In this document: piece by piece, positions 47,412 through 56,033 of the stretch
Numbering within the stretch: the first letter of the stretch is position 1
Layout: the number at the start of each line of letters is the position of its first letter
Source of the DNA: Acrocarpospora corrugata
Lineage (GTDB): Bacteria; Actinomycetota; Actinomycetes; Streptosporangiales; Streptosporangiaceae
DNA length: 64,000 nt
Direction of reading: 5' to 3'
Assembly: GCF_009687845.1 (NCBI RefSeq)
Contig: NZ_BLAD01000044.1
Location: 55,760 to 119,759, forward strand
Made by a program: the position numbers and the translations under genes
Notes under the pieces: model-generated
Seen by the model: the letters and a program-made list of their open reading frames with translations, nothing else
Told to the model about the DNA's origin: nothing
Databases searched by the model: none

Positions 47412-48911
47412 ATGTACGAACTGGCCAAACCCGAGCGGGTCCTCGACCGGGAGCACGCCTGGGAGCTGCTGCGGGACTTCGTCAACGACCCCGCGCCGCA
47501 ACTCCGGCTGGCCATCGTGTCGGGGCGGCGGCGGCATGGGAAGTCGTTCCTGCTCCAGGCGCTCACCGGGGCCTGCGGGGGGCTCTATATGACCGCCGTA
47601 CAAGAGGAGGGGCGGGTTTCGGCCCTGCGCCGGTTCACCGAGACGATCGCCGCCCACGCCGGACTGCCCGGCGGGGCGCTGCGGCTCGGCGACTGGCGAG
47701 AGGTGCTCACCACCGCGCTGGACGTGGCCGGCCGGGCCGAGGGCGCTCCCTTGGTGGTCATCGACGAGCTCCCCTACCTGATGCAGCACTCCCCCGAGAT
47801 TCCAGGCTTCCTGCAGCTGCTCTACGACCAGTCCCAGGCGGGGCAGGGCCCGGTCGGGCGGATCATCCTGTGCGGGTCGGCGATGAGCGTCATGAGCGAG
47901 CTGCTCACCGGCACCAAGCCGCTGCGCGGGCGGGCGGTGATCGACCTGCGGCTGGGCGCGTTCGACTACCGGACCTCGCGCGCCCACTGGCGGATCGAGG
48001 ACCCGGCCACGGCGCTCCGAGTGGACGCCGTGCTGGGCGGCGCGCCCGGCTACCGCCCGCTGGCGCCGGGCCCCGCCCCCCAGGACACCGGCGAGTTCGG
48101 CCCCTGGGTGAGCCGGACGATCATGAACCCCGGCCTCGCCCTGTACTCGCGGGTGGAGGCCGAGTTCCTGCTCCGCGAGGAGCCGAGGATCACGCATCGC
48201 ACGCTCTACTACGACCTGCTGAGCGCGGTGAGCGATGGGGCGAGCACGCCGTCCAAGATCGGCGCCATTCTGGAGCGGCCGCGGGCCTCGGTGGTCCCGC
48301 CGCTGGACCTGCTGGAATCGACCGGCTACCTGCGCAAGAGCCAGGACCTGCTCAAGGCCCGCAATCCCGTCATCACCGTCGTGGATCCGATCATCCGTTT
48401 CAACCAGCTCATCACCCTGCCGTTCGCCGACGAGATCGAAAGGGGCCGCGCCGCCGAGGTCTGGGCCGGCTCCCGGCCGACGTTCAACTCCAAGATCCTG
48501 GGCCCGCACTTCGAAGACCTGGCCAGGGAATGGACGAGGTCGTTCGCCGCCGCGGAGGCCGCCCAGCGCCTGGGCATGGTCGGCATCGCCGAGGTGAGCG
48601 ACCAGGCCGCCAGGACCAGGCACGAGGTCGACGTCCTGGCCCTCGCCCCCGGCCAGCGGCCGCAGGCCCCCCGCGCCGCGATCGCCCTGATCGGCGAGGC
48701 GAAGGCGACCGTGCGGCCACGGGGGCTGCCCGACCTGGAACGGCTGCGGCACATCCGCGCCCTCCTCACCGAACAGGGGCACGACGCCGGGAACGCCACC
48801 CTGGCGCTCTACTCGCTGCACGGCTTCCAGGCCGATCTGCTCAGGGCCGCGAACGGCAGCGCCGACGTCCTCCTCATCGGGCTCGACGCCCTGTACGGCG
48901 ATCCCGCCTAG
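47412..48911 (+). CDS. Archaeal-type AAA ATPase with DUF234-like C terminus
   Basis: 499 residues from ATG 47412. The P-loop is Gly-Arg-Arg-Arg-His-Gly-Lys-Ser-Phe (about 37-45) and Walker B is Leu-Val-Val-Ile-Asp-Glu-Leu-Pro-Tyr (about 114-122), as in the STAND-like 'ATPase predominantly from Archaea' group. A middle winged helix (about 265-330, Thr-Pro-Ser-Lys-Ile-Gly-Ala-Ile-Leu) follows. The C terminus (about 345-495) has Glu-Val-Asp-Val-Leu-Ala and Ile-Gly-Glu-Ala-Lys, the Asp/Glu-x-Lys core of a restriction-endonuclease-like nuclease fold. Its function is unknown; a defence or mobile-element role has been suggested for the group. A dual-hairpin element precedes it. Confidence 0.82.
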   Translation: MYELAKPERVLDREHAWELLRDFVNDPAPQLRLAIVSGRRRHGKSFLLQALTGACGGLYMTAVQEEGRVSALRRFTETIAAHAGLPGGALRLGDWREVLTTALDVAGRAEGAPLVVIDELPYLMQHSPEIPGFLQLLYDQSQAGQGPVGRIILCGSAMSVMSELLTGTKPLRGRAVIDLRLGAFDYRTSRAHWRIEDPATALRVDAVLGGAPGYRPLAPGPAPQDTGEFGPWVSRTIMNPGLALYSRVEAEFLLREEPRITHRTLYYDLLSAVSDGASTPSKIGAILERPRASVVPPLDLLESTGYLRKSQDLLKARNPVITVVDPIIRFNQLITLPFADEIERGRAAEVWAGSRPTFNSKILGPHFEDLAREWTRSFAAAEAAQRLGMVGIAEVSDQAARTRHEVDVLALAPGQRPQAPRAAIALIGEAKATVRPRGLPDLERLRHIRALLTEQGHDAGNATLALYSLHGFQADLLRAANGSADVLLIGLDALYGDPA

Positions 48912-49011
48912 CGTGACGTTCGTCATCTGCTGGACGCTTGGCGATCACCTGGCCGGGTTTTCGGCGATCTAAAGTCCGGGGTGCCCAGAGCCAGGAGCAC
49001 GAGGAGCGCAC

Positions 49012-50424
49012 ATGTTCCGACGTACGAGCTTCATGGTGGCCGCCGCCGGGGTGGCCGCCCTTATTGTCACGATGAGTCTTCCGGGTGGGGTGGCCAGTGC
49101 CGCCACCGCCACGTTCGCGCCGGTCGCGGACACGTACGTGGACAACAGCACGACGGGCACCAACTACGGGACGTCCGGGCAGCTCGGTGTGGACAACTCG
49201 CCGGTGAAGCGAATGTTCCTGCGGTTCACGGTGGCGGGGGTGAGCGGGCCGGTCAGTTCGGTCAGGCTGCGGGTGCACACCGATGACGTGAGCGGGTCGG
49301 AGAGCGACAGCGGCGGCGTCTTCAAGCGGATGAGCAGCACCACCTGGTCGGAGACCGGGACCACGTGGAACAACCAGCCGTCCATCGACGGGGCGACGCT
49401 GGCCACGCTGGGGTCGGTGGCCAGGAACGGGTGGTACGAGGTCGACGTGACGTCGTACGTGACCGGGAACGGGACGTACAGCATCGGGGTGACGTCGGCG
49501 AGCTCGAACGGCGCGGACTACGACTCGCGGGAGAGCGGCGCGGGCACCGCGCCGCAGCTGGTCGTCACCACCGGCGGCGGGGCCAGCCCGTCGCCCAGCC
49601 CGTCGGCGAGCCCGCCGCCTGGCGGGGATCCGGTGCTGGTGGGGGCGGGCGACATCGCCAACTCCGGGTCGGGGGACAGCACGACGGCGGCGCTGCTGGA
49701 CTCGATCCCGGGCACGGTCTTCACCCTCGGCGACAACGTGTACGACAACGGCACCGCGTCGGAGTTCAACACCCACTACAACCCGACGTGGGGCCGGCAC
49801 AAGGCGCGGACCCGGCCGGTTCCCGGCAACCACGACTACAACACCTCCGGCGCCACCGGCTACTACGGCTATTTCGGGGCGTCCGCCGGGGATCCCGCCA
49901 AGGGCTACTACTCCTACAACCTCGGCTCGAACTGGCACGTGATCGTGCTCAACTCCAACTGCTCGGCGGTGGGCGGCTGCGGGACCGGTTCCGCGCAGGT
50001 GACCTGGCTGCGCGCCGACCTGGCGGCCGGCACCCGCCCGTGCACGGTCGCGATGTGGCACCACCCGCGCTACACCTCCGGCGCCAACCACTCACCGGAC
50101 AGCTCGGTCGCGCCGTTCGTCCAGGCCCTGTACGACGCCAACGCCGACCTCATCCTCACCGGCCACAACCACCAGTACGAGCGGTTCGCCCCCATCAACC
50201 CGGCCAACCAGCTCGACAACGCGCGCGGCCTCCGCCACTTCGTGGTCGGCTCAGGCGGGGCCAGCCACTACGGCTTCGGCACCATCCTGGCCAACAGCGA
50301 GGCCCGCAACAGCGACACCTACGGCGTGCTGAAACTGACCCTGCACGCCAACGCGTACACCTGGCAGTTCGTCCCGCAGGCGGGGCGCACGTACGCCGAC
50401 AGCGGCACCACGAACTGCCACTGA
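49012..50424 (+). CDS. Secreted metallophosphatase with DNRLRE/CBM96-like domain
   Basis: 470 residues; aggag site before ATG 49012. Signal peptide (about 1-30); DNRLRE/CBM96-like beta domain (about 31-187, with Asp-Thr-Tyr-Val-Asp and Ser-Thr-Thr-Trp-Ser-Glu-Thr-Gly-Thr-Thr-Trp-Asn); Ser/Pro linker; calcineurin-like phosphatase (about 205-445). Metal-binding motifs are complete: Gly-Asp-Ile-Ala, Gly-Asp-Asn-Val-Tyr, Gly-Asn-His-Asp, Trp-His-His-Pro, Gly-His-Asn-His. It should release phosphate from esters outside the cell. It lies 4 bp upstream of the MFS gene, which may share its transcript. Confidence 0.9.
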   Translation: MFRRTSFMVAAAGVAALIVTMSLPGGVASAATATFAPVADTYVDNSTTGTNYGTSGQLGVDNSPVKRMFLRFTVAGVSGPVSSVRLRVHTDDVSGSESDSGGVFKRMSSTTWSETGTTWNNQPSIDGATLATLGSVARNGWYEVDVTSYVTGNGTYSIGVTSASSNGADYDSRESGAGTAPQLVVTTGGGASPSPSPSASPPPGGDPVLVGAGDIANSGSGDSTTAALLDSIPGTVFTLGDNVYDNGTASEFNTHYNPTWGRHKARTRPVPGNHDYNTSGATGYYGYFGASAGDPAKGYYSYNLGSNWHVIVLNSNCSAVGGCGTGSAQVTWLRADLAAGTRPCTVAMWHHPRYTSGANHSPDSSVAPFVQALYDANADLILTGHNHQYERFAPINPANQLDNARGLRHFVVGSGGASHYGFGTILANSEARNSDTYGVLKLTLHANAYTWQFVPQAGRTYADSGTTNCH

Positions 50425-50428
50425 CGAC

Positions 50429-51637
50429 GTGTACCTGTCCACCCTCGGGCGGACCGGCGCCACCGGCGGCTCCCCGCGAGCCGTCGGCGGCACCGTCCTG
50501 GCCCTCGGCGCCGTCAGCCTCGTCACCGACGTCTCCTCGGAGATGGTGACGGCCGTCCTGCCGCTGTACCTGGTGGTCGGCCTCCAGTTCAGCCCGGCCG
50601 CGTACGGCCTGATCGACGGCCTCTACACCGGCGCGACCGTGCTGCTCCGGCTGGCCGGCGGCCACGTCGCCGACCGGGTCGGCCGCCACAAGGCGGTCGC
50701 GGGCGCCGGGTACGGCCTGTCGGCGCTGGCCAAGCTGGGCCTGCTGGCGGCGGGCGCGTCGGGACCGCTGATCGGCCTGGCCATCACCGCGGACCGGGCC
50801 GGGAAGGGCCTGCGCACCGCCCCGCGGGACGCGCTGATCACGCTCACCACGCCGCCGGAGAAGCTGGGCCTGGCGTTCGGGGTGCACCGGACGATGGACG
50901 CCACCGGCGCCTTCCTGGGCCCGCTGGCGGCCCTGGGCGTGCTGACCCTGGCGGGCGGCGCGTTCGGCCCGGTCTTCCTGGCCAGCTTCTGCGTGGCGCT
51001 GCTGGGCGTGCTCGTCCTGGCGCTGTTCGTCCGGGACGTGCCCGCCCCCCGCCGCGAGCCCGCCCCGGCGCCGTGGCGGGCGGCCTTCGGGCTGGCCAGG
51101 CAGCGGCTGTTCCCGGCGGCCTGCCTGCTGGGCCTGGTCACCGTCGGCGACGGCTTCGTCTTCCTGCTCCTGCAGCGCCACACCGGTCTGGGCGTCGGCT
51201 GGTTCCCGCTGCTCGCGGTCGCCACCAGCCTGGCCTACCTGCTGCTGGCCGTCCCGCTCGGCCGGCTGGCCGACCGGATCGGGCGGCTGCGGGTGATGAT
51301 CGCCGGTCACGCCGCTCTCGTGGTGGTCTACCTGCTGCTGTCCGGGCCGCTGGCCGGCTGGCCGCTGCTGGCCCTGATCCCCTTCCTGTACGGGACGTTC
51401 TACGCCGCCACCGACGGGATCCTGATGGCCATGGCCGGCACGGTCTTCCCGCCGGAGCTGCGCGCCACCGGCCTGGCGCTGATCCAGAGCGGCCAGGCCG
51501 CGGCCTATCTCGTCTCGTCGGTCCTGTTCGGTTTCGCCTGGCAAGCCTGGGGGGCGGCCACCGCGTGCCTGGCGGCCGGGGGCGTCGCCGCCGCCGTGCT
51601 CCCGCTGGCCGTGCTGCTGCTGATGAGGAAGCCATGA
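50429..51637 (+). CDS. MFS transporter
   Basis: 402 residues from GTG 50429, twelve membrane helices. Motif A occurs in both halves: Gly-Gly-His-Val-Ala-Asp-Arg-Val-Gly-Arg-His-Lys (about 74-85) and Gly-Arg-Leu-Ala-Asp-Arg-Ile-Gly-Arg-Leu-Arg. The helix with Gly-Leu-Arg-Thr-Ala-Pro-Arg-Asp-Ala is usual in small-molecule efflux MFS proteins. Its start lies 4 bp after the phosphatase stop, and the next gene overlaps its stop, so the three may form an operon. Confidence 0.88.
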   Translation: MYLSTLGRTGATGGSPRAVGGTVLALGAVSLVTDVSSEMVTAVLPLYLVVGLQFSPAAYGLIDGLYTGATVLLRLAGGHVADRVGRHKAVAGAGYGLSALAKLGLLAAGASGPLIGLAITADRAGKGLRTAPRDALITLTTPPEKLGLAFGVHRTMDATGAFLGPLAALGVLTLAGGAFGPVFLASFCVALLGVLVLALFVRDVPAPRREPAPAPWRAAFGLARQRLFPAACLLGLVTVGDGFVFLLLQRHTGLGVGWFPLLAVATSLAYLLLAVPLGRLADRIGRLRVMIAGHAALVVVYLLLSGPLAGWPLLALIPFLYGTFYAATDGILMAMAGTVFPPELRATGLALIQSGQAAAYLVSSVLFGFAWQAWGAATACLAAGGVAAAVLPLAVLLLMRKP

Positions 51638-52587
51638 CCTCCCTGCAAGGCCGTCTGATCATCACCATCGTGGCCGCCGTCGTCCTGATCGGGGTCGCGC
51701 TCGGCTACGCCGTACTCGCGCCGGGCGCGGGCGCGCCGGTCTCCGCCGCCCTGGCGGGGGAGGGCCCGCGCCTGCAGGTGCTGACCAACGGCCTGCTCTC
51801 GACGGTCGCGCGCGCCGACCCGGACGGTCCGCGCGAGGTGACCGCCGTGCGCTGCGACCGCGCCCACGCCGCCGCCGCGACCGTGGCGTGCCTGACCCCG
51901 GTCGGGGCGCTCACCGCCACCAGCCTGGTGGTGATGGACCGGGCGCTGCGGGCGGGCACGACGATCCCGCTGACGGGTTTCCCCAACCGGCTGCGGGTCT
52001 CGGCCAGCGGGCGCATGGTCGCCTGGACGCTGTTCATCGACGGGCACTCCTACGCCGCCAGCGGTTTCTCCACCCAGACCGGCGTGCTGGACACCCGGAC
52101 CGGGCGGATCGTGCGGTCGCTGGAGGATTTCGCGATCACCCGGGACGGCCGGCCGTACCGGAACGCGGACGTCAACTTCTGGGGGGTCACCTTCGGCGCG
52201 GACGACAACCGCTTCTACGCGACACTCTCCACCGGGGGGCGGCGGCACCTGGTGGAAGGCGACTTCGCGGCCGGGACGGTACGGACGCTGCGCGACAACG
52301 TGGAGTGCCCGTCCCTGTCCCCCGACGGCACCAGGATCGCCTACAAGTCGGCGGTCGGCGGCGATCCGGCCAGTGGCTGGCGGTTGTCGGTGCTGCATCT
52401 GGCCACCGGGCGGGTGGTCCCGCTGGCCGAGACCCGCAGCGTCGACGACCAGCCGCTCTGGCTGGACGACCTGACCGTCGCGTACGCGCTGCAGACCGGC
52501 GACGGCACCAACAACACCTGGTCGGTCCCCGCCGCCGGCGGCGGGCAGCCCGTCCTGCTGGTCCCGGGCGCGAACTCCCCCGCCTAG
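51634..52587 (+). CDS. TolB-like beta-propeller membrane-anchored protein
   Basis: 317 residues. One N-terminal membrane helix (about 7-29) anchors an outward beta-propeller domain. Repeating WD-like strands include Arg-Val-Ser-Ala-Ser-Gly-Arg-Met-Val-Ala-Trp, Trp-Gly-Val-Thr-Phe-Gly-Ala-Asp-Asp-Asn-Arg-Phe-Tyr-Ala-Thr and Leu-Ser-Pro-Asp-Gly-Thr-Arg-Ile-Ala-Tyr-Lys. The last is the typical TolB/DPP6 repeat motif. It starts on the MFS stop codon (ATGA) and so is translated with it. A partner or substrate-binding role for the transporter is possible. Confidence 0.82.
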   Translation: MTSLQGRLIITIVAAVVLIGVALGYAVLAPGAGAPVSAALAGEGPRLQVLTNGLLSTVARADPDGPREVTAVRCDRAHAAAATVACLTPVGALTATSLVVMDRALRAGTTIPLTGFPNRLRVSASGRMVAWTLFIDGHSYAASGFSTQTGVLDTRTGRIVRSLEDFAITRDGRPYRNADVNFWGVTFGADDNRFYATLSTGGRRHLVEGDFAAGTVRTLRDNVECPSLSPDGTRIAYKSAVGGDPASGWRLSVLHLATGRVVPLAETRSVDDQPLWLDDLTVAYALQTGDGTNNTWSVPAAGGGQPVLLVPGANSPA

Positions 52588-53066
52588 GTCGGCGGCGGGC
52601 CGAGGATCTCGATGCCGTGCCTGGCCGCGGCGCCGGCCAGCCGGCCGGCCGGCGCGGGAGGGGGCAGGCGGCGTTCGAGGGCCGGCGTGCCCACGTCGGC
52701 GACGAACCCCTCGAACCCGGACGGCGCCGTGATCAGGATGGCGCGCAGCGGCTCGTCGGGCCCGACCACGAAGGAGTGCGCGAGACCCATCGGCAGCAGC
52801 ACGAAATCGCCGCATCCGGCGGTGAAGGACTCTCCGTCACACAGGAACCGGGCGGTGCCGGCGAGCAGGTAGAACAGCTCGTCCTCGGCCAGGTGCCGGT
52901 GCACCGGCGGCGCGAACCCGGGCGGATTGACCGACTCCGCCACCATCACCCGGCCCCCCGTCTCGGCCCCGCTCGCCTTGATCGTGACGAGGTTGCCGAG
53001 AAACCAGAGGGCCTCCCCCTCCTCGCCGCCGCGCACGTACGGCCGGACCGCCGCCTCTTCGCCCAT
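52584..53066 (-). CDS. Cupin-domain protein
   Basis: 160 residues. Cupin motif 1 is Pro-Val-His-Arg-His-Leu-Ala-Glu-Asp-Glu-Leu-Phe-Tyr-Leu-Leu-Ala-Gly (about 54-70), with both His and the Glu ligand; motif 2 is Gly-Asp-Phe-Val-Leu-Leu-Pro-Met-Gly-Leu-Ala-His-Ser-Phe. A C-terminal tail of about 50 residues is outside the cupin fold. The reaction is unknown. It ends on the convergent TolB-like gene with a 4-bp overlap. Confidence 0.85.
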   Translation of the reverse strand: MGEEAAVRPYVRGGEEGEALWFLGNLVTIKASGAETGGRVMVAESVNPPGFAPPVHRHLAEDELFYLLAGTARFLCDGESFTAGCGDFVLLPMGLAHSFVVGPDEPLRAILITAPSGFEGFVADVGTPALERRLPPPAPAGRLAGAAARHGIEILGPPPT

Positions 53067-53218
53067 GATGGCCTCATCTCGGTTGACGCCCTCGAAACCG
53101 AAGCTACCCGCCGGTTTCCGGGGTCAGCCGGGGCCTGGGAGGTCATTGGTCCAGACGTGACCCAAACGTTCACCTTCGCGCGCTGACGGCGGGCCCTGAC
53201 AAACGGCATACTCCACTC

Positions 53219-54013
53219 GTGCGGCGGCGTTTCGCTTTTCTGGAGCATCCGGGGCCCCTGCCCTTCGCCCATCGGGGTGGCGCGGCGGAGGGCCGGGAGA
53301 ACACCATGGCCGCGTTCGGGCACGCCGTCGAGCTGGGGTACTCCTACCTGGAGACGGACGCGCACGCCACCGCCGACGGGGTGCTGCTGGCCTTCCACGA
53401 CCACACCCTCGACCGGGTGACCGACCGGGCCGGGCGGATCTCCGAGCTGCCCTACCGGGAGGTGGCCAAGGCCAGGATCGGCGGCGTGGACGAGATCCCG
53501 CTCCTGGCCGACGTGCTGGGCGCCTGGCCGGACGTGCGGGTCAACATCGACGTGAAGGAGGCCGCGGCCATCGGGCCGCTGGCCGAGGTGATCAGCCGGA
53601 CCGGCGCGCACGACCGGGTCTGCCTGACCTCCTTCTCCGACCAGCGGCTGGCGCGGGCGCGCCGCGCGGTCGGCGGGCGGGTCTGCTCGGCGCTGGGGCC
53701 GCGCGGGGTGGCGGCGCTGCGCACCGCCGCGATCGGCTCCGGGTACGGGCGGCTGCTGGCCGGCCTGGCCAGAACCGGGATCCCGTGCGCCCAGGTGCCG
53801 ATCGGGGTACGCGGGCTGCGCATCGTCACCCCGGCGTTCCTGCGCACCGCGCACGCGATCGGCATGCAGGTGCACGTCTGGACGGTCGACGCGCCCGCGA
53901 CCATGGAACGCCTGCTCGACCTCGGGGTCGACGGGATCATGACCGACAACATCACCGGCCTGCGCGGCGTGCTGCAAGGCCGCGGGCAGTGGCATCCGAG
54001 GCAGCCGGGCTAG
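53219..54013 (+). CDS. Glycerophosphodiester phosphodiesterase
   Basis: 264 residues from GTG 53219. Catalytic motifs: Ala-His-Arg-Gly-Gly (about 17-21), Arg-Glu-Asn-Thr (about 26-29), Leu-Glu-Thr-Asp (about 44-47), Phe-His-Asp (about 59-61). A late Met-Gln-Val-His-Val-Trp-Thr-Val-Asp is also typical. There is no signal peptide, so it is probably cytoplasmic. It hydrolyses glycerophosphodiesters to glycerol 3-phosphate and an alcohol. It lies 30 bp before the MFS gene downstream, on the same strand. Confidence 0.92.
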   Translation: MRRRFAFLEHPGPLPFAHRGGAAEGRENTMAAFGHAVELGYSYLETDAHATADGVLLAFHDHTLDRVTDRAGRISELPYREVAKARIGGVDEIPLLADVLGAWPDVRVNIDVKEAAAIGPLAEVISRTGAHDRVCLTSFSDQRLARARRAVGGRVCSALGPRGVAALRTAAIGSGYGRLLAGLARTGIPCAQVPIGVRGLRIVTPAFLRTAHAIGMQVHVWTVDAPATMERLLDLGVDGIMTDNITGLRGVLQGRGQWHPRQPG

Positions 54014-54043
54014 CCAGTCCGGAAGTATCCGAAGTAGGAGAAC

Positions 54044-55411
54044 ATGACAGCCCCCCAGGCCCCCCAGGTCATCGACGAGAGCCCGGACGCCCGCAGGCGC
54101 GAGCAGCGCGGCTGGTACTGGTACGACTGGGCGAACTCCGCCTTCCCGACGACGGTGCTGACCGTCTTCCTGGGGCCGTACCTGACGGACGTGGCGGAGG
54201 CGGCCGCGGGCGGGGCGCCGTACGTGGACGTGCTCGGGTTCGACGTGCGGCCCAGCGCCTACTACTCGTTCGTGGTCGGCGTGGCCGCGGTGTTCCAGAT
54301 CGTGGTGATGCTGGTCGCGGGCGCGCTCGCCGACCACACCGGGCGCAAGAAGGGCATCATGGCCTTCTTCGCCTACCTGGGGTCGCTGGCCACGCTGCTG
54401 ATGTGGTTCGTCAGCGACGGCCGCTACCTGCTCGGCGGCGTCCTGTTCATCATCGCGACGGTCAGCTTCGCCTCCGCCTTCGTGGTCTACAACTCGTTTC
54501 TGCCGGAGATCTCCACCCCGGACGAGCGGGACACCGTGTCGGCCCGCGGCTGGGGCTTCGGCTACCTGGGCGGCGGGCTGCTGCTGGCCATCAACCTGGG
54601 CCTGTTCCTGAACGCCGAGGCCCTCGGCCTGGACGGCGGGACGGCCGCCCGGCTGGCGCTGGCCTCGGCCGGGCTCTGGTGGGGCGGCTTCACGATCATC
54701 CCGCTGCTGCGGCTGCGCAACCGCCGCGCCCTGGCCCCCGGCGCCGAGACCGCCCCCCAGGCGGTCGGCCGCAGCCTGCGCCAGCTCGGCGGAACCATCC
54801 GCGACCTGTTCAGGCGCTACCCGCAGACACTGCTGTTCCTGATCGCCTACCTGGCCTACAACGACGGCGTGCAGACCGTGATCGCCTTCTCCGCCACCTA
54901 CGCCGACAAGGAACTCGGCCTGAGCGACACCGTCCGGATCGGCGCCATCCTGATGGTCCAGTTCGTCGCCTTCTTCGGCGCGCTCCTGCTGGGCTGGCTG
55001 GCCACCCGCTACGGCACCAAGCGCATCGTCCTGTGGGCCCTGGTCGGCTGGACCGGAGTGGTCGCCGTGGCCTACTTCCTGCCCAAGGGCGCCGCCCTCC
55101 CGTTCTTCGCCCTCGGCTTCGCCATCGCGATCGTGATGGGCGGCACCCAGGCCCTGTCCCGGTCCCTGTTCTCGCACGTGATCCCCAAGGGCCGGGAAGC
55201 CGAGTACTACAGCCTGTACGAGATCAGCGACAAGGGCACCACCCTGATCGGCTCCTTCAGCCTCGGCCTGGCGCTCCAGCTGACCGACAGCTACCGCTTC
55301 GGGATCATCTCACTGGTGGTGTTCTTCGTGCTGGGCGGCGTGCTGCTCGCCTTCATCAACCTGCCCAAGGCCATCCGGGCGGCCGGCAACGAGGTGCCCG
55401 AACGGATCTAG
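54044..55411 (+). CDS. UMF1/Atg22-like MFS transporter
   Basis: 455 residues, twelve membrane helices, with the UMF1 hallmark Trp-Tyr-Trp-Tyr-Asp-Trp-Ala-Asn-Ser-Ala-Phe (about 24-34). Further marks are Gly-Ala-Leu-Ala-Asp-His-Thr-Gly-Arg-Lys-Lys-Gly after helix 2 and Gly-Gly-Thr-Gln-Ala-Leu-Ser-Arg-Ser in the late half. In yeast the family exports amino acids from the vacuole; bacterial members have no fixed substrate. It follows the GDPD gene by 30 bp, so transport of a glycerol-linked product is one possibility, but only by context. Confidence 0.88.
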   Translation: MTAPQAPQVIDESPDARRREQRGWYWYDWANSAFPTTVLTVFLGPYLTDVAEAAAGGAPYVDVLGFDVRPSAYYSFVVGVAAVFQIVVMLVAGALADHTGRKKGIMAFFAYLGSLATLLMWFVSDGRYLLGGVLFIIATVSFASAFVVYNSFLPEISTPDERDTVSARGWGFGYLGGGLLLAINLGLFLNAEALGLDGGTAARLALASAGLWWGGFTIIPLLRLRNRRALAPGAETAPQAVGRSLRQLGGTIRDLFRRYPQTLLFLIAYLAYNDGVQTVIAFSATYADKELGLSDTVRIGAILMVQFVAFFGALLLGWLATRYGTKRIVLWALVGWTGVVAVAYFLPKGAALPFFALGFAIAIVMGGTQALSRSLFSHVIPKGREAEYYSLYEISDKGTTLIGSFSLGLALQLTDSYRFGIISLVVFFVLGGVLLAFINLPKAIRAAGNEVPERI

Positions 55412-55467
55412 GTTGTGATTCCTGAGGAGCCCGCGTCAAAAAGCGCGATTGGATCACCTCTTGGGTG

Positions 55468-55493
55468 GGAATCCACACACGGTATCAAGCGTT
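55468..55493 (+). promoter_or_regulatory. Sigma-R-type promoter of rbpA
   Basis: ggaat at 55468-55472, exactly 18 bases, then gtt at 55491-55493. This matches the known GGAAT-N18-GTT consensus of the oxidative-stress sigma factor SigR, and rbpA is a known SigR target in Streptomyces. It lies about 65 bp before the rbpA ATG. Confidence 0.7.
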
Positions 55494-55557
55494 GTACGCG
55501 GTGGAGACCAACCCCTCTAAGGCAGTATCGCTAGGGGGACCTCAGGAGGCTTAGAAC

Positions 55558-55902
55558 ATGGGCGAGCGTGCACTTCGCGGTACCCGGCTCGGGGCGACCA
55601 GCTACGAGAACGACCGCAACACCGACCTGGCCCCGCGCCAGGAGGTGTCCTACACCTGCCCGAAGGGCCATCACACCACCGTGCCGCTTGCCGCCGAAGC
55701 CGAGATTCCGGCGAGCTGGGAATGCCGCAGCTGCGGCTCCCCCGCCCTCCGGGTGGACGCGGAGCAGCCCCAGCAGAAGAAGGCGAAACCGCCGAGGACC
55801 CACTGGGACATGCTGCTGGAGCGGCGCTCGATCGAGGACCTCGAAGAGGTGCTGAACGAGCGTCTGGCGATTCTCCGGGCGCAGCGGCGCAAGAGCGCAT
55901 AG
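55558..55902 (+). CDS. rbpA: RNA polymerase-binding protein RbpA
   Basis: 114 residues. It shows the N-terminal tail (Arg-Gly-Thr-Arg-Leu-Gly-Ala-Thr-Ser-Tyr-Glu), the zinc-binding core with Cys-Pro-Lys-Gly-His and Cys-Arg-Ser-Cys-Gly (about 34-60), the basic linker Lys-Lys-Ala-Lys-Pro-Pro-Arg-Thr-His-Trp-Asp, and the sigma-interacting helix Met-Leu-Leu-Glu-Arg-Arg-Ser-Ile-Glu-Asp-Leu-Glu. RbpA is found only in actinobacteria; it binds RNA polymerase and primary sigma factors, and helps open promoters. A sigma-R-type promoter lies upstream and a strong terminator downstream. Confidence 0.97.
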   Translation: MGERALRGTRLGATSYENDRNTDLAPRQEVSYTCPKGHHTTVPLAAEAEIPASWECRSCGSPALRVDAEQPQQKKAKPPRTHWDMLLERRSIEDLEEVLNERLAILRAQRRKSA

Positions 55903-55990
55903 GACGAGCGCGCGCAGGACAGGTCAAGGACCCTGACGGCTACCTCTCGACGACAACCCCTCCGGCGGAGGCGACGAAGCAGAGGGAGAC

Positions 55991-56023
55991 GGAAGCCCCC
56001 GGGACATCGTCCCGGGGGCTTCC
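55991..56023. terminator. Bidirectional terminator between rbpA and the GH15 gene
   Basis: A 15-bp perfect stem (ggaagcccccgggac with its complement at 56009-56023) and a 3-nt loop. It lies 88 bp after rbpA and 11 bp after the convergent GH15 gene, and can serve both. Confidence 0.85.
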
Positions 56024-56033
56024 GCATGCCCTG

